A DNA stretch of 64,000 bases from assembly GCA_037178675.1 (NCBI GenBank), contig JAYMGJ010000282.1, positions 1 through 64,000 of the forward strand. The letters run 5' to 3'. The notes beneath the pieces are model-generated. The model saw only the letters and a program-made list of their open reading frames with translations. It did no database searches and had not been told where the DNA came from. The translations under genes and the position numbers were made by a program. Each line of letters opens with the position of its first letter. Positions within the stretch are counted from its first letter, which is position 1. Shown one piece after another: positions 1 to 10,884 of this stretch. The DNA comes from Scleroderma bovista (lineage: Eukaryota; Basidiomycota; Agaricomycetes; Boletales; Sclerodermataceae).

Positions 1-369
1 CAGTGCCGCAGTTGGTGGCAGCTGTGTCTGTCCCTGGGCGACCGTGGCATTTCTTGACATCGATGACGCCCTCAAAATCTATGGCGGCTTCAGTGTTGCG
101 GTAAACTCTCGGTCACATAGGTGAGGTGCCCGCGCCGCAACCGTGCTCGCATGCTTCGGTGATACCGAAGAATGCATATGAGATGAAGTCAAGACTCCGC
201 AACAGATCATCTAGAGTCATGATATCATATGTCAGCATGCCAAGGGACCGCTCTAGGGTGATGCCATATCAATCAACCACGCCCATCATTTGATTGAGTT
301 TCCTGTTTCACAGCCTCGATCGGGCAAACCGACCCAAGGCTTAAGCTTGGTGGGAAGTCAGTCCGAGGT

Positions 370-379
370 ATTTATAAAA
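370..379 (+). promoter_or_regulatory. TATA box of DUF6699 copy A
   Basis: The sequence atttataaaa lies about 105 bases before the ATG at 485. The same element is kept in copy C (9911-9920) at a similar distance. It is the only good TATA-like element close to the start. Confidence 0.6.
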
Positions 380-484
380 GGTGTCACAACTGAAGACCCG
401 TGCGCTAATCCTGGACATTCCCCACTAGCAACAGAATAACGGTAGAAAATCTTTTCGTTCGTTCAATTCCAACCCCACGACGGA

Positions 485-1390
485 ATGTCGGGTCCTTACG
501 TTTACACTCCTGCGGCCTTTCAGCCTACGCCTCATCTCAGTCACAGCCCACACGTTCCAGCCCGTTCGCCATTCATACCTCCCAGCACATTCCCTCCTTC
601 CCCTCTACCTCCCACGTCGCCTTACCTCGGACCCACAACAACCTATCCACAGACATATGGAGAATCTTATGGCGACACTCACCGTCGACCTCTTTCTCGT
701 AGACCCTCATGGCACGCAGGGACGACACCCAGTCCCTACATACAGCAAACGGAACTGCCGTATCGCTCCAGGAGGCGCTCCTTCAGTAACTTTTGGGGAA
801 ACATCTCTAACTTCTTACCTTGGGCGTATCCCCGCCATGGTACCTCACCTCATATTGACCTTCACCCACTCTTGAAGAGCGATCCTTCTTATCCTGGTTT
901 CTATTTCAACCTTTCCTCCCCAACGTTCTCGCCCATGCGTCGCATCGGCCATGGGGAGGCTGTCTTGCTTTCTCCGGTGGAACTTCGTCAGCCCGCGACC
1001 AATCCTCCCATTACTAGAATGCGAATCACTCACCATTCAATACCGCAGTGGCCAATCGACCTCAAACTGCAGTATGACGGATATCAGACGGCTAGTGAAG
1101 CACAGACCCCCATTACCGTGGGCGATGTGCTGTACCTAATATACACGTCGCTGCTTCGGCAGATCACTCATCATGACTGGTACCAGCTAAGCAGTGTTAA
1201 GCATGACGCTGTGACCCGGGCGTACTATCGGAGATGTAGGCGTGTGCCTTCCACAGAGACTTCGGAGGCTCAACAGGGAGTCAAGCGTGTTGACTACCTA
1301 AAGGAAAAGTACATGTTTGCGGGGTTGATCAGGGCACCTGACGAGGATGGATTCTTCCACTGGAAGTTGATAACTGAAAGATCTCATTAA
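485..1390 (+). CDS. DUF6699-domain protein, tandem copy A
   Basis: Uninterrupted 301-residue frame. Residues 1 to about 75 are rich in Pro, Ser, Thr and Tyr and look disordered. A basic, aromatic stretch follows (RSRRRSFSNFWGN, near 95-107). The C-terminal ~170 residues match DUF6699, a domain found mainly in basidiomycetes: it opens with HPLL, then QPATNPPITRMRI, SIPQWPIDL, an ITVGDVL helix start, ITHHDW, a VTRAYYRRC segment, and ends with GVKRVDYL plus an F.GLI motif. No signal peptide or membrane segment is visible. Function of the family is unknown. The start is chosen because the upstream context and the ATG are conserved in all three tandem copies and a TATA box lies upstream. No intron is needed. 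Confidence 0.85.
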   Translation: MSGPYVYTPAAFQPTPHLSHSPHVPARSPFIPPSTFPPSPLPPTSPYLGPTTTYPQTYGESYGDTHRRPLSRRPSWHAGTTPSPYIQQTELPYRSRRRSFSNFWGNISNFLPWAYPRHGTSPHIDLHPLLKSDPSYPGFYFNLSSPTFSPMRRIGHGEAVLLSPVELRQPATNPPITRMRITHHSIPQWPIDLKLQYDGYQTASEAQTPITVGDVLYLIYTSLLRQITHHDWYQLSSVKHDAVTRAYYRRCRRVPSTETSEAQQGVKRVDYLKEKYMFAGLIRAPDEDGFFHWKLITERSH

Positions 1391-3010
1391 ATACTCATTC
1401 TTCTATGCTTATATCTGCACGATGCTTATTTTTCGCGACGACTTCCAATGTATATACCCAGTTGTATGTAAGTTTTATTGTACCCTCTCCAGATCTACGC
1501 GTATGTATGTTTGTAGAATACCGCGTTGAAATGTCGCCCACATAGACTTCCTATAGGCACGACTTGCACATCATAACGGACTTAAAATCATCCAATGTCG
1601 TCCGGGAGTCCCAGTCCAGTTGGTCCATTCCTGGTCAATAGATAATAGCCTCAACCTGAAGGGTTAATTGGAATTATTTCTGAAGCGGATTTCGCAAATG
1701 CACATACAGGGACTGAAGATATTTGGAGCCATGGCACCCAGAGTTGCGATTCTTCGATGTTTGAACTCGAAGTGCGGCTCGATGATTGTAACAGTTTTCT
1801 GTGGGCTAGTCTCCCCAGACGAACCAAATACTTCAAAGAAGTGTTACCATCCGACTAAGTTTGTCACTTTCTGTGTGGCCATCGAGCCTTAATGAAGCTC
1901 TAAAGGCCTGATCTCTTGCCCTAGAGGCTGGAAATTTCAAGTGACTTTAGGTTTCTTCATGATTTGCACTGGAAGGGCGTGTCATCATTGCTCAGTGAAA
2001 GTGGGTGCCGGATAGCAAACGTCCAGCTGAGCGGCAAGCATCAACAGAGTTTGGCCGGCACGACGTAGACCAAGGCTCGCTCACATCCACAACCCTTTTG
2101 CCAACCTGTACCTTGCTCAGCCTAGAGGTTTGAACTCGACTGCTAAGCATGCGTCGTGGTTTGCATGATGCTGTTTCCGCTATCCAGGAAGCGCTGATAA
2201 GTTCCGGCCCGGCCGGAACCACCATGCTCCTTCATTTAGGTTACAGCAACAGGGGTTTTAGCAATCCGGGATACTCGTGGGAGGCCTACCGACACGACCT
2301 CTGCTCTTCATATATTTTATCCTATCTTCCAGCCAGGATTGCAAACGATGGGCGATAGCATCAGAGGAAGAGATCGTCAGCTGACGTCCAACTCAACTTC
2401 TTGTTCTAATACTGATTCCATTGTGCGGATTGGCAGGTGCAAGATGAGCGTCCGGATCAGAACCATCAGCTGTGTAGTAAGTCAGCGCTCATAGGCTTCC
2501 ATTTATCGTCTCTGATGTTATACCGTATACCATTAGTATGTCAGACGGCACCCGTTGTGCACGGAACGATTGTGATAGGGGCGATGTTGAGCTAATACTG
2601 TGGTTCGGCTCATATGGACACCGATGTTCATAACGTTCCATGCATAGGTTCACTATATGGCAGTGGCTGTGCACAATCCAAAGCATTTCAATCTGACGTT
2701 GTTTCTTTGAGGCACCTAATATATGTGTGCGAGGTGAGTGCTGTTTGGTTATCGGTACTTTGAATCTCCCAAGTAGCGTTCGGTGAAAGAGACTGACAAG
2801 TGCATGCTTGGGGTACAGGGTTTGACGTGCCTCGCTGAGGGCGACTCCGGCGAACATTCAGTTGTACAGCTTGGCTTTAGGCACGGTCCCTCGTCTCAAA
2901 AACAATACCAATTCTGCGGATAATAGATGTCGGTTTAGAATCTCTGTGTCATAATACCGAAGTGTACAGGCGCCCAAGGGCAGCCTGTGGGTAGCTGATG
3001 GACACAGTCC

Positions 3011-3526
3011 CTGTGCCACTCGTCGGATACCCTCAGCGGTATGACAAGAGAGAATCCACACTGGCTAGTACCAGTGTGGTGCTGCACGGGGACAAGAAAA
3101 GTGCTGGCGTGCTCCCGAAAGGGACATTCTCGCCCGGCTGGCCTGTGGGAACAACCTCGAGTGCTGTTGGCTTCGCTGACAAAGAAGCCTCCTTGTCCCC
3201 ACCCGCTTTCACCCAGTTTTTCAGACCATCCTTGCGTCAGGTCGCTGCCAGCTCACACGCTTCAGCTTACTTCCCTCGTATGTGGTAGATGGTAGTTCAC
3301 CTAAACAGCCCTGGAAGGGCGGCGGTAGGGGTAGCGGTTAAACCCCCTGATGAGAGCTTTCGCAGGCTCGAAACCGCACGCTCAAACCCGCCCCTTTACC
3401 TGTCCCTGTGTGTACTGTACGCGGCCCTGATCTTAGGAGAGGGGGACACGACAAACAGATTGACCGCCCGGGATACTTCTCTTCGCACACAGACTATACA
3501 CTACCCCCCCGAAGGGGGGTAGTCTG
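3011..3526 (+). mobile_element. ~0.5 kb hairpin-ended repeat element, copy 1
   Basis: This stretch is absent from the matching place in unit B (near 8880), so it is an insertion in unit A. A second copy lies in opposite orientation at 6372-6871, inside the hAT-like element. Both copies begin at ctgtgccactcgtcgg and end just after a hairpin in which ctacccccc faces ggggggtag (3501-3522 here). About 125-150 bases before the hairpin end is a tRNA-like patch: gtagcggttaa near 3331 resembles an A box and ggctcgaaacc at 3365-3375 resembles a B box. That suggests a SINE-like part, but ~300 bases lie upstream of it, which is unusual. No convincing protein. Class unresolved; a clean target duplication was not found. 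Confidence 0.55.
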
Positions 3527-4560
3527 AGCAGACTCATCCTTGGTATTGGTCAGCCTGGCCTGCCAAGCATCAAGACATGACACGCCACAAACTACCAAGG
3601 CCTGAGCGATATGGAATGACGTGGCTATCGCATGATAATCATGCCTACTTACAAAGCGGTCGAACTGATACGATTCCAAGCTGGTTCAACCCGAGGATCT
3701 TCGCGACAACGCAGACGCAAGTCGTCAAAGCTTCATACCTCAAAGCTTCCTTTTCGTATTAAAAATGAACGACGCACGTTCTTGCCCTTCGCCTGGCATC
3801 GATTTTCTCTATTAGGACGGACATTAGTATTTGCGTCATGCGGTGCTCTCATAAATGGCCGCCTAGTTTGACTGGATGGCAGTGGAAACTCCTGTCCTTC
3901 GATGAAACGGTAGGAGTCTTCGCCGATTGGGTAAATCCACCTACTGACGCAAACGATCCCAAACCAGAACGACCTCCTTGAAGATAACGGCCACTGGCAT
4001 CTTATCAGAACGCCGAGACGTTGACTTGTGGTGAGTTGGGCTGGTTCTCGTTGCCCGCGAGCTACATAGTGGGCGGGGATACACTCAGGTCATATCTAAA
4101 CAGGATGAACAACACGGAATTCGTCACCGTTACTATTAATCGGCCGAGATAAGGGAGTATTTGATCGTGGCTTTGGTCTGGCTGAGGTCATGGTGGGACA
4201 AGTTTTCCTGATCAGTGCCGCAGTTGGTGACAGCGGGCGGTCGTGGTTCATTTCTTGATATCGATGACGCCCTCGAAATCTATAGTGGCTTCAGTGTTGC
4301 GGTAAACTCTCGGCTACCACATAGGTGAGGTGCCCGCGTCCGTGTTGCTGCTATCACACCGTAACCGTGCTCTGCCTCAGTCTGTCGCAAGCTGGCAAAG
4401 TCATCCAGTAATGCCGAAGAATGCACATCAGTCAAGACATAGAGTCGTGATAGAGTCATACATGCCGCTCTGGGTGATGCCATATATATCAATCAACGAC
4501 GCCCGTGACTTGATTGAGTTTACGCCTCGACCGTGCAATGGTGGGAAGTCAGTCTGAGGT

Positions 4561-4575
4561 ATGTATTTGTAAAGG
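4561..4575 (+). promoter_or_regulatory. Decayed TATA region of DUF6699 copy B
   Basis: At the place where copies A and C carry atttataaa, copy B reads atgtatttgtaaagg, so the core is altered to a poor TATA match. Distance to the ATG at 4678 is about 103 bases. Expression of copy B may differ, but the sequence alone cannot show this. Confidence 0.45.
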
Positions 4576-4677
4576 TGCCACAACTGAAGATTCGTGCGCT
4601 AATCCTCGACATTCCCCACCAGCAACAGAATAGCGGTAGAAAATATTTCGTTTGTTTAATTCCAACCCCACGACGGA

Positions 4678-5562
4678 ATGTCGGATCCCTGCATCTACAT
4701 TCCTGCGGCCTTTCAACCTACGCCTCATCTCTATTACAGCCCATTCGCCCCAGCCCATTCGCCATTCATACCTCCCAGCCCATTCGCTCCTTCCCCTCTA
4801 CCTCCCACAATAGCCTATCCACAGGCGTATGATGAATTTTCTGGCGACACTTACCGTCGACCTCTTTCTCGTGGACCCTCGTGGCACGCAGGGACGGCAC
4901 CCAGTCCCTACATACAGCAAACAGAACTACCGTATCGCTCCAGGAGGCGCTCCTTCAGTAACTTTTGGGGAAACATCACCAACCTCTTACCTTGGGCGTA
5001 TCCCCACTATGGTACCTCACCTCATATCGACGTTCACCCACTCTTGAGTGGTGATCCTTCTTATCCTGGTTTCTACTTCAACCTTTCCTCCCCAACATTC
5101 TCGCCCATGCGCCGCATCGGCCCTGGGCAGGCTGTCCTGCTTTCTCTAGTGGAACTTCGTCAGCCCGCGACCAATCCTCCCATTACTAGAATGCGGATCA
5201 CTTACCATTCAATACCGCAGTGGCCAATCGACCTCAGGCTGCAGTATGTCGGATATCAGACGGGTAGTGGATCCCAGACCCCCATCACCGTGGGCGATGT
5301 GTTGTACATGATATACACGTCCCTGCGTCGGCAGATCACCCACGATGACTGGTACCAACTAAGCGATATTAAGCATGACGCTGTGACCCGGGCGTACTAT
5401 CGGAGATGTTGGCGTGTGCCTTCCATGGAGACTTTGGAGGCCCAACAGGGAGTCAAGCGTGTTGACTACCTAAAGGAAAGGTACATGTTTGCGGGGTTGA
5501 TAAGGGCACCTGACGAGGATGGATTCTTCCACTGGAATTTGATAACTGAAAGATCCTATTAA
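4678..5562 (+). CDS. DUF6699-domain protein, tandem copy B
   Basis: 294-residue frame, paralogous along its full length to copies A and C. It differs from A by a short deletion in the Pro-rich N-terminus (the block around SPYLGPTT is missing) and by scattered substitutions. The DUF6699 core is complete: HPLL, QPATNPPITRMRI, SIPQWPIDL, ITVGDVLYM, ITHDDW, VTRAYYRRC, GVKRVDYLKERYMFAGLI. No in-frame stop or frameshift, so the protein looks functional even though its TATA region is weaker. Function unknown. Confidence 0.85.
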   Translation: MSDPCIYIPAAFQPTPHLYYSPFAPAHSPFIPPSPFAPSPLPPTIAYPQAYDEFSGDTYRRPLSRGPSWHAGTAPSPYIQQTELPYRSRRRSFSNFWGNITNLLPWAYPHYGTSPHIDVHPLLSGDPSYPGFYFNLSSPTFSPMRRIGPGQAVLLSLVELRQPATNPPITRMRITYHSIPQWPIDLRLQYVGYQTGSGSQTPITVGDVLYMIYTSLRRQITHDDWYQLSDIKHDAVTRAYYRRCWRVPSMETLEAQQGVKRVDYLKERYMFAGLIRAPDEDGFFHWNLITERSY

Positions 5563-6171
5563 ATACCTATCCTTCCATGCTTATATCTGCACGACGCTTA
5601 TTTTTCGCGACGACTTGCAATGTATATACCCAATTTTATGCAAGCTTTCACCGTATTGTTCCCTCTCCAGACCTACGCGTTCGTAGAATGCCGCGTTGGA
5701 ATGTAGCCCACATAGCCTTCCTACGAACATGACGTACACATCATAATGGACTTAAAATCATCCAGTGTCCTGTATTGTGAGTTCGGGAGTCCCAGTTGGT
5801 CCATCCCTGGTCAACATGTAAAAGCCTCTACCTGAAGGGTTGATGGACATTATTTCTGAAGCGATTTTCTGCACAATCGAGGAGATATTGAAAATGCACA
5901 TACAGGGACTCTGTAGAACCAAAGATATTTGGAGCCATGGCATCTAGAGTTGCGATTCGATGTTCGATACGGCTCGATTATTGTAGCAGTTATCTGTGGC
6001 GCTAGTCTCCACAGACGGACCAAATACTTCGAAGAAGTCATACCTTCCGACTAGATTTGTCACGTTCTGTGTGGCCATCGAGCCTTAATGAGGCTGTAAA
6101 GGCTTGAGCTCTTGCCCCAGAGGCTGGAAATTCCAATTGACTGCAAGTTTCCTCGTGAGTTGCACTGGCAG
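5563..6171. other. Downstream region of DUF6699 copy B
   Basis: Sequence shared with the region after copy A (1391-1971), with many small indels. Nothing beyond short unshared frames is seen. The last eight bases (6164-6171, actggcag) are the left target-site copy of the hAT-like insertion. Confidence 0.6.
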
Positions 6172-7660
6172 TAGTGTGCCGTGAATTTGGGTCAGGACCC
6201 AAATTAACCTGCTAATTTACACTTGGCCACCTGGGGCCACAAATTAACCAATGTAAATTAGCGTTAATTAGCAAAGTTGCTAAACAGCTGTATTTAAATG
6301 AAAATGGCGTAGATTTACTAGTTATTCTACTCCCATACCTCCCATGCAGAAGTGTTAGGGACAAGTTTGCCCAGACTACCCCCCAACGGGGGGTAGTGTA
6401 TAGTCTGTGTGAGAGGTATCCTGCGGTCAATCTGTTTGTCGTGTCCGTCGGACGCCCTCTCCTAAGATCGAGGTCGCGTACAGTACACAGGGACAGGTAA
6501 AGGGCCCGGCAGGTTTGGGCGTGCGGTTTCGAGCCTGCGAAAGCTCTCGTCAGGGGACTTAACCGCTACCTCGACCGCCGCCGCCCTTCCAGGGCTGTTT
6601 AGGTACTACCATCTACCACATACGAGGGGAGTAGGCCGAAGCGTGTGAGCTTGCAGCGACCCGACGCAAGGATGGTCTGAAAAACTGGGTAAAGGCGGGT
6701 GGGGTCAAGGAGGCTTCTTTTTCAGCGAGGCTGTTCCCACAGGCCAGCCGGGCAAGAATGTCCCTTTCGGGAGCATGTCAGCACTTTTCTCGTCCCTGTG
6801 CAGCACCACACTGGTACTAGCCAGTGTGGATCCTCTCTTGTCATAGTGAGGGTATCCGACGAGTGGCACAGAGTGATGACAACGAGCCAATAGGTGGGTC
6901 AGGAGCCGACACAGCAGACTGCTGCGTTTGTCTAGGTGCCAGTCCAACAGCCACGGTGAGCGAATCTCGATTCCGTGCAACCCAGCCAGTGTGAACCTAT
7001 TTCCTTTGGTGTTGCAGACCCCAGCCCTTCAGTGAAAGCCACGGACCTTGGCATGCAACCAAGATGTCCGTCAAGGTTCGAGCGGAGGGAGTATATAATA
7101 ACCAGGGAGCAGAAAATCAGTGTCTGCAGGAGGTGTTTGACTTTTACCTGGAATTGTTGCCTTCATACTATCTCGCCAACTAAGAAGTGGTTTATAGGGC
7201 ATCTTTAATGAATCTTGGTCGTGTTTTTGCTCGTCACTGTGATGAAAGAATTTAACGATACCTCATTCCAATTTTCCAAATATAGCGGTGCCATTGACGA
7301 ATCTTGATGTGATCTTGTAAAGTCGCGATCTCCTGCCTGCTGCACATGCAGTGAGGTGAATTCAATCACATTATGGTAGACTGTGTACACTCATCAGTCA
7401 TTGAGAATTGCTGATGAAGGCGGTTGAGGGCTTTGAAAGGTGTATACATACTTCGAAAGTGCCGCACGGGTTGCGCAGCTTCAAATATTGCAGCAACTAG
7501 TGGATCTGTCCTGACGACGATATGGGTGTCCCACACACCCTATTTAACCCAAATTCACACTTAGTTTCTGGGCACCCCAATTTAACAGAGCTAATTAGCG
7601 CTAATTAGCGGTGTAAATTAGCAAGTGTAAATTAGCAGTGACCTATTTCACGGCACACTA
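6172..7660. mobile_element. Non-autonomous hAT-like DNA transposon
   Basis: The element begins tagtgtgccgtgaa and ends with the inverse, ttcacggcacacta, so it has terminal inverted repeats. It is flanked by an exact 8-bp direct repeat, actggcag, at 6164-6171 and 7661-7668. Unit A at about 1966-1973 shows the same site uninterrupted (actggaag). An 8-bp target duplication and ends of the form TAGTG agree with the hAT superfamily. Subterminal AT-rich repeats resembling ctaatttacac / gtaaattag recur at both ends. It encodes no transposase I can recognise. Its interior holds an inverted copy of the ~0.5 kb hairpin element. Confidence 0.85.
6372..6871 (-). mobile_element. ~0.5 kb hairpin-ended repeat element, copy 2 (nested)
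   Basis: Inverted copy of the element at 3011-3526, lying inside the hAT-like transposon. The C/G hairpin (ctacccccc..ggggggtag) is at 6377-6395 and the ctgtgccactcg end at about 6860-6871. The A-box-like and B-box-like patches are also present (minus strand, around 6525-6575), with a B box ggctcgaaacc identical to copy 1. The open frame over it (6705-6980 minus) matches part of the frame at 2998-3288 in unit A only because the DNA is repeated; it is not evidence of a gene. Confidence 0.55.
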
Positions 7661-7668
7661 ACTGGCAG

Positions 7669-10005
7669 GGCGTGTCATCATCGCTTAGTGGAAGTGGGCG
7701 CCAGAACATCCAGCTGAGCGGCAAGCGTCAACGGAGTTTGGCCGGCGCTACGCAGACCAAGGCTCGCTCACATCCACAACCCCTTTGCCAACCTGTACCT
7801 CGCTCAGCCTGGAGGTTCGAGCTCAACTGCTAAGCATGCGTCGTGGTTTACGTGATGTTGTTTCCGCCATTGGATCACCATGCTCCTTCATTTAGGTTAC
7901 AGAAACAGAGGTTTTAGCAATCCGGGATACTCGTGAAAGGCCTACCGATACGACACTCTGCTCTCCATATATTTTATCATGTCTTCCAGCGAGGACTGCA
8001 ATGATGGGCGATACATCAGAGGAAGGAGTCGTTAGCTGATATCCTACTCAACGTCTTGTGCTACTGATTGCATTAGACTACCTTTCTGGGCTCTGGTTCG
8101 AAAAAATCAAACAAGGGTTCCAATCAGCAGTGTCTATGGATAAGGAGGTTCAGAATTGCCACACCAATAAGTTGGCAAAATGGAAATTCTGCTTGGAGGA
8201 GCGTGCTCAGACATCCACAAAGTTACGTTACACCGAAAATTTTGAGGGTTCAGCTTTCTGTGGACGAACTGTCACTACTAACGACCTTGGCCATGCGCGA
8301 CCCGCAACTTCACATTGTGCGGATTGGTATGTGCAAGATGAGCGTCTCGATCAGAATGGTCATAGTAGCTGTGCAGTGCAATGGAGTTCTATTTATCGCC
8401 TTTTATGTCAGACGGTACCCGTTGTTTGCGGAACGACCGTGATAGGAGTGATGTTGAGCTGATAGCGTGATTCGGTTCATATGGGCCCCGATGTTCATAA
8501 CGTTCCATGCATAGGTTTACTGTATGGTAGCGGCTGTGCACCATCCAAAGCAATCCGCCACATTTCAACCTGAAGTTGTTTCTTTGAGGCACCTAATATA
8601 TGTGCGCGCAGTTGAGTGCTGTGTGGTCATCAGTTGAGCCCCTCAAGTAGCGGTCGGTGAAAGAGACTGACCGGTGCATGCTTGGCGTGGAGCGTTTGAC
8701 TTGATTTGCTGAGGGGACTCCGGCGAATATTAAGTTGTACAGCTTGGCTCGAGGCACAGCCCCTCATCTCAAAAGCAATCCCAATTCTGAGGATAATAAA
8801 TGTCAGTTTAGAATTCTTTGTCATAATACCAAAGTGTACAGGTGCTCGAAGGCAGGCTGCAGGTGACTGACGGACGCAGTCAACCCATCCATGATATTGG
8901 TCAGCTTGGTCGTGAAAACTTTGTTCCGGATCTCCGGCCTGGCGTCAAGACATGACGCGCCACAAACTACCAAGGCCTGAGTGATATGGAATGAGGTGGC
9001 TATCGCATAATGATTATGCCTACTTACAAAGCGGTCGAACTGATACGATTCCAAGCTGGTCCAGCCCGAGGATCTTCACAACAACGGCGGATGCGGGCCT
9101 TCAAAGCATCATACCTCAGCACTTCCCTTGTGATGATTGTATTGAAAATGAACGACGCACGCTCTTTCCTCCTTCGCCTGGAACAGTGCATTGATTCTCT
9201 CTACCAGGATAGACATTATTTGCGCCATGCAGTGCTCTCGTATATAGCCGCGCAAGTCGTTCGATTGGATGTCAATGGAAACTGCTGTCCTTCGATGAAT
9301 CCTTGTTGATTAAGTAAATCCACCTACTGATGGCCTATGTCATCCCAAACCAGAACGAACTCAAGATAACGGTCACTGCAATCTTATCAAGGCGCCGAGA
9401 CGTTGACTCGTAGTGAGGATGAATTGGGCTGGTTCCCGCTCTAGTGTGCGTAGACGCACCCAGGTCGTATTTGAACAGGATGGCTCAGCAAGGAATTCGC
9501 CACCACTACTATTAGTCAGCACCTGTTTTCCTGATCTAGTAGGTGACCCACTCAGGATAGGCCTGGGCGTGGCCCATTGACATGCATGACATTGACTATG
9601 CCCTCGAAATCTATGGTGGATTCAGTGTTGTGGTAAACTCTCGGTCACCACATAGGTGAGGTGTCCACCACCGTGTTGTTGCTATTACACTGTAATCGTG
9701 CTCTGCTTTGGCCTGTCGCAGGATGGTAAAGTCACATCTAGTGATACCGAGGAATTCGTATGTCATGGAGGGGTCCAAGCTCCGCAACAGATGGAGTCAT
9801 GATATCATATGTCAGCATGCCAAGGGACCGCTTTCAGCACCAAGGTGGGCGATGCCATATGTCATTGATTGAGTTCACTCCTCGACTGGGCAGAGTCGAC
9901 CGCCCGAGGTATTTATAAAGGTGTCACAATCCTCGACATTCCCCACCACCAATCTTCTTCTACCCTGTGGTTCGTCTCAAAAATCAATTCCAACCCCACG
10001 ACAGA
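7669..10005. other. Non-coding remainder of unit B and upstream region of copy C
   Basis: Sequence matching the region after DUF6699 copy A, continuing the unit to about 9531, then the unit-C upstream region. Open frames such as 8058-8462 plus are not kept in unit A, so I do not call them genes. Confidence 0.55.
9911..9920 (+). promoter_or_regulatory. TATA box of DUF6699 copy C
   Basis: atttataaag, about 86 bases before the ATG at 10006, at the same relative place as the copy-A element. Confidence 0.55.
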
Positions 10006-10884
10006 ATGTCAGACCCCTACATGCACACTCATGCAGCCTTTCAGCCTACGCCTCATCTCAGTCACAGCCCATACGCCCCAGCCCGTTCGCCATTCATACC
10101 TCCTAGCACATTCCCTTCTTCCCCTCTACCTCCCACGTCGCCCTATCTGGGACACACAACAGCCTATCCACAGGCGTACGATGAATTTTCTGGCGACACT
10201 TACCGTCGACCTCTTTCTCGCAGACCCTCATGGCACGCAGGGATGACTTCCAATCCCTACATACAGCAAACAGAACAACCGTATCGCTCCAGGAGGCGCT
10301 CCTTCAGTAACCTTTGGGGAAACGTCGGTAACTTCTTACCGGGTTCCTCACCTCATATTGAGGTTCACCCACTCTTGAATGGCGATCCTCCTCATCCTGG
10401 TCTCTACTTCAATCTTTCCTCCCCAACATTCTCGCCCATGCGCCGCATCGGCCGTGGGGAGTCTATTATGCTTTCTCAAGAGGACCTTCGTCAACCTGCG
10501 ACCAATCCTCCCATCGCTAGAATGCGGATCACTCATCGATCAATACCGCAGTGGCCAATCGACCTGAGGCTGCAGTATGACGGATATCAGATGGGTAGTG
10601 GATCCCAGACCCCCATTACCGTGGGCGATGTGTTATACATGATATACACGTCTCTGCGTCGGCAGATCACCCACGATGACTGGCACCAGCTAAGCAACTT
10701 TAAGCATGACTCTGTGACCCGGGCGTACTACCGGAGATGTAGGAGTGTACCTTCCATGCAGGCTCAGGAGGTTGGACAGGGAGTCAAGCGTGTTGACTAT
10801 CTAAAGGAAAGGTACATGTTTGCGGGGCTGATCAAGGCATTTGACGAGGATGGATGGAAGTTAAAAACTGAAAGTGCCTATTAA
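10006..10884 (+). CDS. DUF6699-domain protein, tandem copy C
   Basis: 292-residue paralogue of copies A and B. The ATG at 10006 is the one conserved in all three copies; the open frame continues 13 codons upstream to 9967, but that part has no counterpart. Compared with A it lacks a short block after the SFSNLWGN motif and has a shorter C-terminus (the FFHW segment before the end is lost). The DUF6699 core motifs HPLL, QPATNPPIARMRI, SIPQWPIDL, ITVGDVLYM, ITHDDW, VTRAYYRRC and GVKRVDYL are all present. Function unknown. Confidence 0.85.
   Translation: MSDPYMHTHAAFQPTPHLSHSPYAPARSPFIPPSTFPSSPLPPTSPYLGHTTAYPQAYDEFSGDTYRRPLSRRPSWHAGMTSNPYIQQTEQPYRSRRRSFSNLWGNVGNFLPGSSPHIEVHPLLNGDPPHPGLYFNLSSPTFSPMRRIGRGESIMLSQEDLRQPATNPPIARMRITHRSIPQWPIDLRLQYDGYQMGSGSQTPITVGDVLYMIYTSLRRQITHDDWHQLSNFKHDSVTRAYYRRCRSVPSMQAQEVGQGVKRVDYLKERYMFAGLIKAFDEDGWKLKTESAY

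Larger units (their letters stand above)
1..4213. repeat. Tandem segmental duplication, unit A
   Basis: First copy of a large tandem repeat. Its opening bases recur at about 4214 (unit B), and the following text recurs again from about 9590 (unit C). Its last bases, ending in a run reading gttttcctgatc, recur at the end of unit B near 9531. Between units the upstream region, the DUF6699 gene and ~2.5 kb of downstream sequence align in order with scattered substitutions and small indels. Unit A carries one extra ~0.5 kb insertion (3011-3526). The window may start inside the unit, so its left edge is uncertain. Confidence 0.8.
1391..4677. other. Non-coding part of units A/B between DUF6699 copies A and B
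   Basis: About 3.3 kb with only short open frames. The sequence is shared with unit B (5563-9531), but the frames are not: the minus-strand frame at 2489-2857 is broken in unit B at 8389-8592 and 8630-8824. I therefore see no conserved protein here. It contains the ~0.5 kb hairpin element (3011-3526). The last ~460 bases are the copy-B upstream region. Confidence 0.6.
4214..9531. repeat. Tandem segmental duplication, unit B
   Basis: Second copy of the tandem unit. It runs from the repeat of the window's opening bases to the repeat of the unit-A terminal bases near 9531. Without the inserted hAT-like element and its extra target copy it is about 3.8 kb, close to unit A without its own insertion (~3.7 kb). 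The two units therefore share one ancestor and gained different insertions afterwards. Confidence 0.8.

Noticed and set aside
2489..3061. Minus-strand frames at 2489-2857 and 2858-3061 as genes.
   Set aside because: The same DNA in unit B has broken frames, so the coding reading is not conserved.
2998..3288. Open frame over the hairpin element as a conserved protein, since a similar peptide appears at 6705-6980 minus.
   Set aside because: It is similar only because the element is repeated; frames differ at both ends and no domain is seen.
3319..3380. A true tRNA gene.
   Set aside because: A- and B-box-like patches exist, but the spacing of the A box is off and no cloverleaf with a paired acceptor stem can be drawn.
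657..5047. Second-frame reading inside the DUF6699 genes (657-875, 4829-5047 and the end of 9869-10246) gives a similar short protein in all three copies.
   Set aside because: The similarity is expected from the recent DNA duplication; the frame has no domain and lies wholly inside the real genes.
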